64,000 nt of DNA, from NCBI GenBank assembly GCA_963623095.1, contig CAVFKD010000003.1:1-64000 (forward strand). The letters run 5' to 3'. Source of the stretch: UBA3210 sp963623095. GTDB taxonomy: Bacteria; Bacillota_I; Bacilli_A; RFN20; CAG-449. The position numbers and the translations under genes were made by a program. Position 1 is the stretch's first letter; each line of letters begins with the position of its first letter. Below, one piece after another: positions 1 through 8,554 of this stretch. Below the pieces are notes generated by a model that had not been told where the DNA came from, ran no database searches, and saw only the letters and a program-made list of their open reading frames with translations.

Positions 1-378
1 ATCCATAGTTGAATAATTTATAATATAAATAGATTTATTTTTAAGAAGATAAATAAAATTATGATTAGATTTTAATAAATTATTTTTAATTAATTCTTCT
101 TTTAAGGAATATAATTCATCTAATTTATCATTACCTTTTTTTATAAAAGTGAGATTTTTTAATATTTCAACACTAGTATCATAAGAATAAGATTTCTTCA
201 TTAAATAAAGAACAGCTTTTTCATCATAACTAAAATAAACATTATTAAAGAGTTCTTCTTTAGTAATGAATTTATAATTATAGGAAAAGTCATTGTTAAT
301 TATTTTTAAAATTTGTTCTTTTGTTGAATTTGGACAAATAATAACGCCTGTTTTATTTAGTTTAGTTAAATCATACAT
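1..378 (-). CDS. N-terminal part of an unrecognised protein, cut by the window edge
   Basis: An open frame of 126 codons starts at ATG 378-376 and runs off the left edge without a stop. The piece is hydrophilic, rich in Lys, Asn, Leu and Tyr, and has no signal peptide or membrane segment. It contains the stretch YFSYDEKAVLYLMKKSY. From memory this resembles the start of AddB-like PD-(D/E)XK helicase-nucleases of Mollicutes-like genomes, but no catalytic motif is in view, so the function is left open. The start is uncertain: no clear ribosome-binding site precedes the ATG, and an in-frame GTG (393-391) lies just upstream, inside the terminator hairpin of the previous gene. Confidence 0.6.
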   Translation of the reverse strand, partial: MYDLTKLNKTGVIICPNSTKEQILKIINNDFSYNYKFITKEELFNNVYFSYDEKAVLYLMKKSYSYDTSVEILKNLTFIKKGNDKLDELYSLKEELIKNNLLKSNHNFIYLLKNKSIYIINYSTMD

Positions 379-380
379 AT

Positions 381-428
381 AAAAAAGCCTCACACATATA
401 TATTATACATATTTTGTGAGACTTTTTT
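381..428 (-). terminator. Intrinsic terminator of the LacI-family gene
   Basis: On the minus strand TGTGAG (420-415) pairs with CTCACA (394-389). The helix is extended by an A/T-rich stretch across one mismatch and is followed by TTTTTT (386-381). It lies 19 bases after the regulator stop. The loop carries a TATAAT-like sequence that might serve the downstream gene. Confidence 0.75.
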
Positions 429-446
429 GTCACTTATAATAGAAAA

Positions 447-1433
447 TTACATTTTTGTAGATGAACGTTGAGAGAATGTTGCGCTTAATTCATAATCTCT
501 AGTTGTTAATTCACCTTTTAATAATTTAGTTAACATTCTCATTGCGATAGAACCAACTTCATACATATCAAGTTCTAATGAAGAAATAGTTGGACGAGCA
601 ATAATGGAATATTTTGTACCGATGACTGATAAAACTTCAATATCTTCTGGAACTCTTAATCCTACATCAATCGCAGCATTTTGTACTGCACAAGCAAGAG
701 ATGAACGTGGGCAAATAAAATATCCATGTTTAATTGATTTAAAATAGTCAACGAAGTAAGAATAAACTTCGTGATATGAATCGCTGCAAGAGATAGTTTG
801 TAAATGATCTTCATTAATTGTTTTAGAAGCAACTTCTTGTAATGAATCAATTAATTTACCTTGAGTTGGAACATGTAATAATGTTACTTGTTTATCTTTA
901 ACATAACCATTTAATACTTCTTTAAACGCAGTTTCTAAATTTAAAGTAATAGAACCAAGTTTTTCACCTTTAATTTTATTACCGATAATAATTGTTGGAA
1001 CATTATATGATTCAATAGAGTGAATATCTTCTTCACCGAGTTGGTCATCAAAAATAATCGCGCCATCAACATGAGAAGTGATTAATTTAGAGATGACATC
1101 TTTAGCTTCTTCAGAAGAATATTTTGTAACAAATAATGTTGTTTGATAACCGTAGATTTTACCAATATCAATCATACCAGAAAGTAAATTAGTGATATGT
1201 ACATAGTTTGTATCTGGAATAACAATACCAATATTTGTAGTTCTAGATGTTGCAAGTCCTTGTGCAAGAGCATTTGGTCTATAACCTAATTTCTTAATTG
1301 TTTCTTCAACTCTTTTTTTGGTTTCAGGAGTAACATTTGATTGATTGTTAATAACTCTTGAAACAGTTGCAAGAGAAACACCTGCATTTTTTGCGACTTC
1401 ATAAATTGTAACTCTGTCTTTGTATACACCCAT
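447..1433 (-). CDS. LacI/GalR-family transcription regulator, CcpA-like
   Basis: A 328-residue DNA-binding regulator of normal LacI-family length. Residues 8-30 form the helix-turn-helix (TIYEVAKNAGVSLATVSRV), followed by the hinge helix around PNALAQGLAT. Residues 60-328 form the periplasmic-binding-protein-like effector domain (GIVIPD, FICPRSSLACA, TISSLELD). The order TIYEVAK..VSMATVSRV-like is typical of CcpA, the catabolite repressor that acts with HPr-Ser-P in Firmicutes, but a sugar-specific paralog is possible. The start ATG 1433 has AGGAGGT (1447-1441) seven bases upstream. It is a single-gene unit with its own promoter and terminator. The promoter holds a perfect palindrome and a cre-like site, suggesting autoregulation (inference). 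A good cre lies before the glycerol operon at 39845. Confidence 0.85.
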   Translation of the reverse strand: MGVYKDRVTIYEVAKNAGVSLATVSRVINNQSNVTPETKKRVEETIKKLGYRPNALAQGLATSRTTNIGIVIPDTNYVHITNLLSGMIDIGKIYGYQTTLFVTKYSSEEAKDVISKLITSHVDGAIIFDDQLGEEDIHSIESYNVPTIIIGNKIKGEKLGSITLNLETAFKEVLNGYVKDKQVTLLHVPTQGKLIDSLQEVASKTINEDHLQTISCSDSYHEVYSYFVDYFKSIKHGYFICPRSSLACAVQNAAIDVGLRVPEDIEVLSVIGTKYSIIARPTISSLELDMYEVGSIAMRMLTKLLKGELTTRDYELSATFSQRSSTKM

Positions 1434-1473
1434 ATAACATACCTCCTAGTTATAGTCAATTTTCACAACAGCG

Positions 1474-1515
1474 TGAAATCATTTACATTATATATGAAAA
1501 TATTTTCATAGTCAA
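1474..1515 (-). promoter_or_regulatory. Promoter of the LacI-family gene with operator-like palindrome in the spacer
   Basis: Minus strand: -35 TTGACT (1515-1510), 17-bp spacer, -10 TATAAT (1492-1487). The 18-bp perfect palindrome TATGAAAATATTTTCATA (1493-1510) fills the spacer. TGAAATCATTTACA (1474-1487), one base away from the cre consensus (CA in place of CG at the centre), overlaps the -10 and the likely transcription start. An imperfect relative of the palindrome lies at 1612-1628. The position suggests repression by occlusion, probably autoregulation. Confidence 0.75.
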
Positions 1516-1630
1516 TACATTATAGCTAAGGTAGAGATATTTGAAACGGCCAAAAATTGTCAATTATTATTAAAATATGGGAAAAATATGCGAAAAACAC
1601 AACTTTTTATTTATGTAAAATTTTCATAAC

Positions 1631-1666
1631 AAAATAAAAAGACTATATTCAGAATAGTGAATATAG
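1631..1666 (-). terminator. Intrinsic terminator of deoC
   Basis: On the minus strand CTATATTCA (1666-1658) pairs with TGAATATAG (1651-1643) around a six-base loop, followed by TCTTTTTATTTT. It lies 17 bases after the deoC stop. Confidence 0.85.
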
Positions 1667-1683
1667 CCTATCTTTTTGTAAAT

Positions 1684-2334
1684 TTATTTTTCTAAATCTT
1701 TAATAATTGCGACACCTGAAGAAGCACCAATTCTTGTTGCTCCAGCATCGATCATCGCTAAGAATTCTTCTTTGTTATGGATACCACCTGATGCTTTAAC
1801 ACCCATGATTTTACCAACAGCTTTTCTCATTAATTTAACATCTTTAACTGTTGCTCCTCCAGTAGAGAAACCAGTAGATGTTTTAACAAAGTCTGCTTTT
1901 GCTTTTTTAGATAATTTGCAAGCTTTAATCTTTTCTTCATCTGTTAATAAGCATGTTTCAATAATGACTTTTAAAACATGACCTTTAGATGCACGGCGAA
2001 TCGCTCTAATTTCATTTAAGACGTATTCATCATCACCAGCTTTTAATCTAGAAATGTTGATGACCATATCAACTTCTTCTGCGCCATCTTTAATAGCTTG
2101 TTTTGTTTCTTGTACTTTACTAAAAGTTGAAGTTGCGCCAAGAGGGAAACCGATAACTGTACAAACATTTACATCGCTTCCTTCTAATTCTTTTTTACAT
2201 AAACCAATGTAACCTGGGTTAACACAAACTGAAGCAAAGTTATATAATTTAGCTTCTTGGCATAATTTGATAATGCCTTCATCAGTTGCATCTGCTTTTA
2301 ATAGAGTGTGATCAATATATTTTGAATATTCCAT
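1684..2334 (-). CDS. deoC: Deoxyribose-phosphate aldolase
   Basis: DeoC (216 residues, usual length) cleaves 2-deoxyribose 5-phosphate to glyceraldehyde 3-phosphate and acetaldehyde in deoxynucleoside salvage. It is a cytosolic TIM barrel. The N-terminal YIDHTLL, the Schiff-base lysine in FVKTSTGFS, and the second catalytic lysine in GVKASGGI are all present. The start has GGAGAT a few bases upstream. It is monocistronic here, between its own promoter and terminator. No deoxynucleoside phosphorylase or phosphopentomutase is adjacent, so the rest of the pathway must lie elsewhere. Confidence 0.95.
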   Translation of the reverse strand: MEYSKYIDHTLLKADATDEGIIKLCQEAKLYNFASVCVNPGYIGLCKKELEGSDVNVCTVIGFPLGATSTFSKVQETKQAIKDGAEEVDMVINISRLKAGDDEYVLNEIRAIRRASKGHVLKVIIETCLLTDEEKIKACKLSKKAKADFVKTSTGFSTGGATVKDVKLMRKAVGKIMGVKASGGIHNKEEFLAMIDAGATRIGASSGVAIIKDLEK

Positions 2335-2356
2335 TTTTAATAATCTCCTTGTTATT

Positions 2357-2396
2357 AGTTTACTATATTTAGTATATTAAGTCAATTTATAGTAAA
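2357..2396 (-). promoter_or_regulatory. deoC promoter flanked by inverted repeats
   Basis: -35 TTGACT (2385-2380), 17-bp spacer, -10 TAAACT (2362-2357). TTTACTATA (2359-2367) and its inverted copy TATAGTAAA (2388-2396) bracket the promoter, and a short TACTA-TATT-TAGTA repeat (2361-2374) sits over the -10 side. A repressor site is possible; the repeats are AT-rich and could be chance. Confidence 0.5.
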
Positions 2397-2403
2397 AAAG
2401 GCA

Positions 2404-2427
2404 TAAAAAAAGACTCATTACGAGTCT
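2404..2427 (-). terminator. Intrinsic terminator of rpmF
   Basis: Minus strand AGACTC (2427-2422), loop, GAGTCT (2416-2411), then seven T (2410-2404). It lies 12 bases after the rpmF stop. Confidence 0.85.
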
Positions 2428-2439
2428 AACATTCGTTAA

Positions 2440-2622
2440 TTAATCTTTTTTTGATTCGACAACTTGCTTACCATCGTAGTATCCACATGATGGGCAAACG
2501 CGGTGTGAAACGATTGTTGCACCACAATTAGCGCATTTAACTAAACCAGTGATTTTTAAGTTAAAATTTGCTCTACGCATTCTTTTTGCTGTCTTTGATG
2601 TTCTTCTTGCTGGAACTGCCAT
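2440..2622 (-). CDS. rpmF: 50S ribosomal protein L32
   Basis: A 60-residue large-subunit protein of the usual size. It begins MAVPARRTSK and carries a four-cysteine zinc ribbon (CANC and CPSC), so it is the zinc-binding C+ form. ACCTCCT at 2631-2637 on the plus strand gives a strong AGGAGG ribosome-binding site. In many Firmicutes yceD (DUF177) precedes rpmF; here a scaffold gap lies 108 bases upstream, so the true upstream neighbour cannot be judged. Confidence 0.97.
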   Translation of the reverse strand: MAVPARRTSKTAKRMRRANFNLKITGLVKCANCGATIVSHRVCPSCGYYDGKQVVESKKD

Positions 2623-2667
2623 ACTTACACACCTCCTAGGTCATCCCTAATAATTGACACGTCTAAC

Positions 2668-2696
2668 ATTTTAATTGATATAATTAGTTGTGTCAA
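2668..2696 (-). promoter_or_regulatory. rpmF promoter
   Basis: Consensus-like -35 TTGACA (2696-2691), 17-bp spacer, -10 TAAAAT (2673-2668) on the minus strand. The leader to the rpmF start is about 40 bases. It occupies the stretch between the gap and rpmF. Confidence 0.75.
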
Positions 2697-2729
2697 CAAT
2701 AATTTTTAATTTTATGATTTTTTGTTAAT

Positions 2730-2739
2730 NNNNNNNNNN
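2730..2739. other. Assembly gap (10 Ns)
   Basis: Ten Ns mark a scaffold join of unknown true size inside the 3' end of mtaB. Frame and order across it are not supported by sequence. Confidence 0.98.
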
Positions 2740-4000
2740 AGATAATAGTTTTATATTGGCCTAAGAGGTTTTCTTCTGATGCAATTGATACTTCAATGTA
2801 GTTAGAAGCATGACCTTGATATTTTTTAGTCTTAGGATTATATGTTTCAAATATGACATCTAATTCTTTTCCAATAAATTTAGATTCATATTTTTCTTTT
2901 AATTCATTACCGAGTTCAATTAATTGATGGACTCTTTCTTTTTTGACTTTTGGATCTATTTGATTAGGCATTTTTGCCGCGAGAGTGCCTGGTCTAATTG
3001 AATAAGGGAATACGTGGAGATAATCAAAACCACATTCTTTAATAAATTCTTTACATTCTAAGAATTCTTCATTTGTTTCTCCAGGGAAACCAACAATTAC
3101 ATCGCAAGCTAATGCGATATCTGGACAAGCTTGTCTAATTCTTTTAATGGTGGATAAGAATTGTGCTTTATTATATTTACGATGCATTCTTTTTAATACG
3201 CCGTCACTACCTGATTGTAAAGGAATATGTAAATGATGGGCAATGCGATCATTATTTTTAATAATAGAGATAAATTCATCATCTAATTCTGATTCTTCCA
3301 TTGAAGAAATTCTAATTCTTTTAATACGTGGTTCTTTAATTAAGATATCTTTTAATAAATCGTTAAAGAAATAATTTTCTTCTTTATGGTCTTCACCATA
3401 ACTTGCAGTATCAATTCCAGTTAAGACTATTTCTAAAAATCCATTATCCGCGAGATGTTTAATTTCATCAAATATTTCTTCTTTAGGTCTTGATCTAGTA
3501 TTACCTCTTGTATAAGGGATAATACAATAAGAACAGAAATTATTACATCCATCTTGAATCTTGACAAACGCTCTAGTATTTTCTGAATAAGAAGTGATTT
3601 TTAAGCATTCATATGCTTCTTTACGATTATCTTTATTATATGCGACAATTTGTTCGCCTGAAGAACAATTATCGATGATATAATCAATTAATTTTTCACG
3701 ATTTGTTGTTCCAACAACTACATCAACGCCGTCAATTTTGGAAACGATTTCTGGATGAAGTTGTGAATAACAACCCATAACTGCGATTTTAGCATCTGGG
3801 TAATTTGCGATAGCTTTTCTAATCATTTGACGAGATTTTTGCTCTCCGACTTGAGTAACTGCGCAAGTGTTGATGACAAAAATATCACACTTATCATCAA
3901 TTGATTCTGTGTAACCTTGTTTATTTAATAATTCTTTAATAGCTTCAGTTTCATAAGTGTTAACCTTACAACCGAGGGACAATGTTTTATAATACTTCAT
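2740..4000 (-). CDS. mtaB: tRNA (N6-threonylcarbamoyladenosine37) methylthiotransferase, 3' end lost in gap
   Basis: MtaB converts t6A37 to ms2t6A37 in tRNAs that read ANN codons, using two [4Fe-4S] clusters. Residues 1-100 are the methylthiotransferase domain with cluster ligands C11 (LGCKVN), C46 (NTC) and C77 (GCYSQ). The radical-SAM triad C152-C156-C159 lies in DGCNNFCSYC. A TRAM domain starts near residue 365 and breaks off at the Ns, so the true stop is unknown. The residues read after the gap overlap the rpmF promoter and are probably not part of the protein. It is the last gene of nfo-rsmE-unknown-mtaB and overlaps the preceding gene by 14 bases. Confidence 0.92.
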
Positions 4001-4820
4001 CTGGTGATTTTCCTTTACTTACGGCATTAAATTTCTTTAATGAACGAATATTAATTTTACGAGATAATTTTTTATAAGCTTTTCTTGAAATAAATTCATT
4101 ATCTAATAGTGATCTTAAAAATTTATTTCTGTTATTTGCATAAAAACAATCTACAACGTTATGAACTCTATTTAAAATATCATTCTTGTTAGGATTTTTA
4201 AGATATTTATCAAATAGAGAAATTGATATATCAAGTCGACCTTGATTATTAATAATAAATATTGTTTCAAAATCTGCGTGATAATATGCACATGTTGTCG
4301 CATCTTCTTTGATTTTAATTAAAGAAGTGAAGGGACTTTCAAATAATTTGTAATTGTAGACATCAAAACAATCAATACATGTAGAAGCAGGTTTTGATTT
4401 TAATTCATCATATGGATAAGAAGATAATTTTGAACATTCATCGTTATAAATTAAATTTAAACCAACTGAATAAAATGGGATATAGATTCTTGCTTTATCA
4501 ACGATAAAATAAGGAGCGTCAATCGCATCTAAATCTTTCCAAATGTGTTCTTTAATGTAGGCATCTTTATCTTCAATATTTAAATCAATAGCTTCTTGAA
4601 GGTATTTTTCTAATCCATCTTCAAAGATTTTTTTATTTTGCATTCCACGAATTAAGATATTTGCTTCGATTACTTTAAAAGGATTATTTTCTCCAGTAGA
4701 GATTTTATATTTGGAATTTATTTTTGTGATTAAATTATTATTTTCAACATAAAAATGATATTCGTTACTACGAGTAGGAATATTCTTTTTCTTTATGTTT
4801 AAAAAATTAAATAATTTCAT
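3987..4820 (-). CDS. Unrecognised 277-residue cytosolic protein in the nfo-rsmE-mtaB operon
   Basis: I do not recognise a family. The protein has no signal peptide or membrane segment. The N-terminus is basic (KIKKKNIPTR), the middle is mixed alpha/beta with many aromatic residues and scattered cysteines (STCIDCFDVYNY), and the C-terminus is strongly basic (AYKKLSRKINIRSLKKF). A nucleic-acid or ribosome contact is possible but unproven. It starts two bases after the rsmE stop and overlaps mtaB by 14 bases, so it is translationally coupled to two RNA-modification genes. Confidence 0.8.
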   Translation of the reverse strand: MKLFNFLNIKKKNIPTRSNEYHFYVENNNLITKINSKYKISTGENNPFKVIEANILIRGMQNKKIFEDGLEKYLQEAIDLNIEDKDAYIKEHIWKDLDAIDAPYFIVDKARIYIPFYSVGLNLIYNDECSKLSSYPYDELKSKPASTCIDCFDVYNYKLFESPFTSLIKIKEDATTCAYYHADFETIFIINNQGRLDISISLFDKYLKNPNKNDILNRVHNVVDCFYANNRNKFLRSLLDNEFISRKAYKKLSRKINIRSLKKFNAVSKGKSPDEVL

Positions 4821-4822
4821 AA

Positions 4823-5539
4823 TTAATCCTTTTCTAATACTAATGCTAGAGAAGTAAGGGCATAGAATACCGCGGTTTCACTTCTTAAAATTCTTTTTCC
4901 TAGCGATATAGAAGTATAGCCGACTTTTTTAGCATATTCAACTTCTTCTAATGAAAATCCACCTTCTGATCCAATTAAAATAGAGACGGATTCATTTTCT
5001 TTAATTTGACTTATTCTACTTAAGAATGAAATTTCATCTTCATTTTCATAAGCGATAAATTGATGATCAAAATGATATTTAGAAATATCTTTATAAGAGA
5101 TAACATCTTTAATGACTGGAACAATATTTCTTTTTGATTGTTCACTTGCTTCAAGGGCAATTTTATTAAATCTTGCAAGTTTTTTATCTTTGTTTTCGTT
5201 AGTTATTTTTGCAATGCATCTTGAAGATTGAACTAATATAATTTCATATACACCTAATTCTGTTGCTTTTTGAACAACTAAATCAAGTTTTTCACCTTTA
5301 GGTAAACAATACATTAAAGTGATTTTATTTTTTAATTCGTGATTTTCATCTAATTTTTGTTTAACTTTTATTTCATAAGGAGAGACATTTGAAACATAGC
5401 AAAGATAAACTTCTTTATTGTATACGCATGTTATTTCATCATTTTCTTTCATGCGCATAACGTTTTTAATATGGTGAAGTTGATCTTTATCTAAAGATAC
5501 AATATCATTTTTAATTTCGTTAACAAAATATCTTTGCAT
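4823..5539 (-). CDS. rsmE: 16S rRNA (uracil1498-N3)-methyltransferase
   Basis: RsmE (238 residues) is a SPOUT-fold enzyme that methylates N3 of U1498 in the small-subunit decoding region. An N-terminal PUA-like part (MQRYFV.., HHIKNVMRMK) is followed by the trefoil-knot domain with PKGEKLD, QKATELGV, IGSEGGFS and the signature LGKRILRSETA. It lies one base downstream of nfo and two bases upstream of the next gene, inside a four-gene minus-strand operon. Confidence 0.95.
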   Translation of the reverse strand: MQRYFVNEIKNDIVSLDKDQLHHIKNVMRMKENDEITCVYNKEVYLCYVSNVSPYEIKVKQKLDENHELKNKITLMYCLPKGEKLDLVVQKATELGVYEIILVQSSRCIAKITNENKDKKLARFNKIALEASEQSKRNIVPVIKDVISYKDISKYHFDHQFIAYENEDEISFLSRISQIKENESVSILIGSEGGFSLEEVEYAKKVGYTSISLGKRILRSETAVFYALTSLALVLEKD

Positions 5540-5540
5540 A

Positions 5541-6377
5541 TTAATCTTCCTTTCTTAAATTTCTTAATAGAGCAATTTCTTCTTTGTAACCTTCTAATTC
5601 ATTTGGTGTTTCTAAATAGAAAGGTAAATCTTTTAATAATGGATGATTGATGATTCTTTTTATTGCTTCTAAAGGCATAGTACCTTCTTTAATTAATTCA
5701 TGACGATCTTTATGGGAACAAAAAGGATTTTTTGAATTATTTAAGTGAATAGCTTTTAAATATTTTAAACCAATTATTTGATCAAATTGATTTAAAACTC
5801 CATCTAAGTCATTAACAATATCATATCCTGCATCATAAACATGGCATGTATCTAAAGTAACACCGAGATGGTCTTTTAATGTTACTCCATCAATAATAGC
5901 TTTAATTTCTTCAAATTTAGAACCAATTTCGCTACCTTTTCCTGCCATAGTTTCAAGTAATACTATTGTATGTTGATCTTTATTTAATACCTCATTTAAT
6001 GCATCGATAATATATTTAATTCCAATATCGACTCCTTGAGATACATGACTTCCTGGATGGAAATTATACATCGCATTAGGAATTCTTTCTAATATTGATA
6101 AATCATCTTTAAATACTTCAATCGCGAATTTTCTAACATCTTCTTTTGCAGAACAACAATTTAAAGTGTAAGGCGCATGGGCTAAAAAAGGACCATAATT
6201 TAAATCTTTAGCCATTTTTAAAAATGATGCAAAATCTTCTTCATCAATTTCTTTTTTTTGACAACCACGTGGGTTTCTTGTAAACCATTGAAAAACATTG
6301 CCATTGATAGAATTAGTATCAATAAGCATTTGTTTATATCCATTTGAAGAAGAAACATGACATCCGATTTTAAACAT
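5541..6377 (-). CDS. nfo: Endonuclease IV, AP endonuclease
   Basis: Nfo (278 residues) is a three-zinc TIM-barrel enzyme that cuts 5' of abasic sites in base-excision repair. Metal-ligand motifs are present in order: AHAPYTLN, NFHPGSH, LLETMAGKG, GVTLDTCHVYDAGYD, HLNNSK with CSHKDRHE, and YLETPNE near the C-terminus. It is the first gene of its operon, divergent from aroB, with a GTGAGGTAG-type ribosome-binding site. It is unrelated in function to the downstream RNA-methylation genes. Confidence 0.96.
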   Translation of the reverse strand: MFKIGCHVSSSNGYKQMLIDTNSINGNVFQWFTRNPRGCQKKEIDEEDFASFLKMAKDLNYGPFLAHAPYTLNCCSAKEDVRKFAIEVFKDDLSILERIPNAMYNFHPGSHVSQGVDIGIKYIIDALNEVLNKDQHTIVLLETMAGKGSEIGSKFEEIKAIIDGVTLKDHLGVTLDTCHVYDAGYDIVNDLDGVLNQFDQIIGLKYLKAIHLNNSKNPFCSHKDRHELIKEGTMPLEAIKRIINHPLLKDLPFYLETPNELEGYKEEIALLRNLRKED

Positions 6378-6482
6378 AACTACCTCACTTTAATCTTAAC
6401 ATATTTAAGAAAACTTTATTAATTATATAATAATTAAAATGATTTATGATACAATAATTTATAATATTTGAAGGTGATATAC

Positions 6483-7511
6483 ATGGAACTAACGTTAAAT
6501 TTAAAAACTTCTTCTTATAAGATTGTCTATGGACATGATATTTTAAAAACAATATCTTCTTATTATGATTTTACTAATAAGAAAGTTTTAGTTGTGACTG
6601 ATGATAATATTCCTTTTTCTTACATAGATGAAATAAAGAAAGTCATACCTACTTTACACACATTAATTTTACCTCATGGAGAAGAAACTAAATCATTCCC
6701 ATATTATTTAAAAATAAACGATGAACTTATCAAATACAATTTTTCTAGAAATGATTGTATTATCGCTTTAGGTGGAGGAGTCATTGGTGATTTGGTAGGA
6801 CTTGTTAGTTCAACATATAAAAGAGGTATTGATTTTATTAATATTCCTACATCTACTTTATCAATGATCGATTCTTCAATTGGAGGAAAAACTGCGATTG
6901 ATTATAACAATATCAAAAACATCATAGGTACTTTTTATCAACCTAAATTAGTATTAATCGATTTTGATACTTTAAAATCATTGCCTTTAAGACAAGTAAA
7001 TAATGGATTAATTGAAGCATTAAAAGCAGGTTTTATCTTAGATAATTCAATCTTGGATTTATTCGATCAAGAAGATATATATTCTCACTTGGAAGAAATT
7101 ATTATTAAAGCAATTAATGTAAAAAAATATTATGTAGAAAATGATGAAAAAGAAACATCGATTAGAAAAATATTAAATTATGGTCATACATTTGGTCATG
7201 CATTTGAAGCTCTGGGTGGATTTTCTTCTTCCTTATATCATGGTGAGGCGGTCGGACTTGGAATGCTAATTGTAAGTGATGAAAAAGAAAAAATGATGTC
7301 ATATTTAAATAAATTAAATATCAAATATGATTTTGATATCGATGAAAGTAAGATTATTCCTTTAATTTTAAATGATAAAAAAGTTAATGGTGAATATATT
7401 GATTTAATCTTAATAGAAAACAATAAAGGTGTTATTAAAAAGACCAAATTAGATGAACTAAATTCTTATTTAAAAGGAGGTATGGAATATGTCAGATTGT
7501 TTAGGAAATAA
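6483..7511 (+). CDS. aroB: 3-dehydroquinate synthase
   Basis: AroB (342 residues) converts DAHP to 3-dehydroquinate using NAD and a divalent metal; it is step 2 of the shikimate pathway. GGGVIGD, PTSTLSMIDSSIGGKTAID and the metal ligands in GLIEALKAG, NYGHTFGHA and YHGEAVGLGM are seen. I chose ATG 6483 because AAGGTGAT (6471-6478) sits just upstream; the in-frame TTG at 6468 lies before that site. It opens the aro operon, and its end overlaps aroC by 23 bases. The upstream TATGATACAAT (6445-6455) may be an extended -10, without a convincing -35. Confidence 0.95.
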   Translation: MELTLNLKTSSYKIVYGHDILKTISSYYDFTNKKVLVVTDDNIPFSYIDEIKKVIPTLHTLILPHGEETKSFPYYLKINDELIKYNFSRNDCIIALGGGVIGDLVGLVSSTYKRGIDFINIPTSTLSMIDSSIGGKTAIDYNNIKNIIGTFYQPKLVLIDFDTLKSLPLRQVNNGLIEALKAGFILDNSILDLFDQEDIYSHLEEIIIKAINVKKYYVENDEKETSIRKILNYGHTFGHAFEALGGFSSSLYHGEAVGLGMLIVSDEKEKMMSYLNKLNIKYDFDIDESKIIPLILNDKKVNGEYIDLILIENNKGVIKKTKLDELNSYLKGGMEYVRLFRK

Positions 7512-8553
7512 ATTAAAATTGACTATTTTTGGAGAAAGCCATGGAGAATATGTCGGTGCGAGTATTTCAGGACTTCCAAGCGGAATTAAAATCGATGAAG
7601 ATTTAATTTTACAAGAACTTTCAAAAAGAAAAGCTAATGATGCTTTATCTACATCCCGTCAAGAAGAAGATAATTATAAAATCATTTCAGGCGTATATAA
7701 TGGTTATACAACAGGAACTTGTTTAAGCGTATTAATTCCAAATACCAAACAAAATTCTTCTGACTATGAAAAAGTTTTTAGACCAGGACATGCTGATTAT
7801 ACAGGATATGTTAAATATAATGGTTTTAATGATCCTCGTGGAGGAGGACATTTCTCTGGAAGATTAACCGCGCCATTAGTTGTTATAGGTGCGATAATTA
7901 AATCATATTTAAAAACTAAAAATATTTATGTAGTTTCAAGAATAAAACAAATCCATAACGTTAGAGATAATTCTACTTTTAAAGATGTCTATCAATTATT
8001 AGATTTAGATAATAAAATATTTCCTGTTTTAGATCAAAATAAAGTGGGTTTAATGAAAGATGAAATTTCTTTGGCAAGAGATGATTTAGATTCTGTTGGA
8101 GGTATTATAGAAACTTATATTATCAATATGCCTGTTGGAGTTGGTGAACCATTTTTTGATTCGATTGAATCTTGTTTATCTCATGCAATATTTTCTATTC
8201 CTGCGGTAAAAGGTATTTCTTTTGGTGAAGGATTTAACTTCGCGAATATGTTAGGAAGCAACGCGAATGATCAAATGCAAGTTATCGATGATAAAGTAAC
8301 ATTCTTATCAAACCATAATGGAGGAATAAACGGGGGAATTTCTAATGGTGAAATAATTGATTTTGAAACAGTTATTAAACCTACTCCTTCCATTTATAAA
8401 AAACAAGAAAGTGTATCTTATGATCCTTTAAAAAATATTCATCTAGAAATAAAAGGAAGACATGATCCTTGTATTGTAAGACGTGCTTTACCAGTTATAA
8501 ATGCTTTAAGTGCTTTTAGTATTTTAGATTTATTGCTATTAAAAGGTGAATAA
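7489..8553 (+). CDS. aroC: Chorismate synthase
   Basis: AroC (354 residues) uses reduced FMN to turn EPSP into chorismate, the last shikimate step. It shows GESHG near the N-terminus, RPGHADYTGYVKYN, a glycine-rich DPRGGGHFSGRLTAPL (GRLTA where many enzymes have GRETA), NHNGGINGGISNG, and GRHDPCIVRRALPV near the end. The start ATG 7489 lies inside the aroB tail and has AAAAGGAGG at 7472-7480. The stop is followed at once by the aroE/aroK start. It needs a flavin reductase, which is not in this window. Confidence 0.95.
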   Translation: MSDCLGNKLKLTIFGESHGEYVGASISGLPSGIKIDEDLILQELSKRKANDALSTSRQEEDNYKIISGVYNGYTTGTCLSVLIPNTKQNSSDYEKVFRPGHADYTGYVKYNGFNDPRGGGHFSGRLTAPLVVIGAIIKSYLKTKNIYVVSRIKQIHNVRDNSTFKDVYQLLDLDNKIFPVLDQNKVGLMKDEISLARDDLDSVGGIIETYIINMPVGVGEPFFDSIESCLSHAIFSIPAVKGISFGEGFNFANMLGSNANDQMQVIDDKVTFLSNHNGGINGGISNGEIIDFETVIKPTPSIYKKQESVSYDPLKNIHLEIKGRHDPCIVRRALPVINALSAFSILDLLLLKGE

Positions 8554-8554
8554 T

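Noticed and set aside
2693..2729. Continuation of mtaB to the left of the gap
   Set aside because: The residues read there depend on an arbitrary ten-base gap and overlap the rpmF promoter.
6468..6482. TTG start for aroB giving five extra residues
   Set aside because: The ribosome-binding site AAGGTGAT lies inside this extension and is well placed for ATG 6483.
8546..8554. GTG start for the aroE/aroK fusion
   Set aside because: The GTG is part of the AAAAGGTGA ribosome-binding site that serves ATG 8555.
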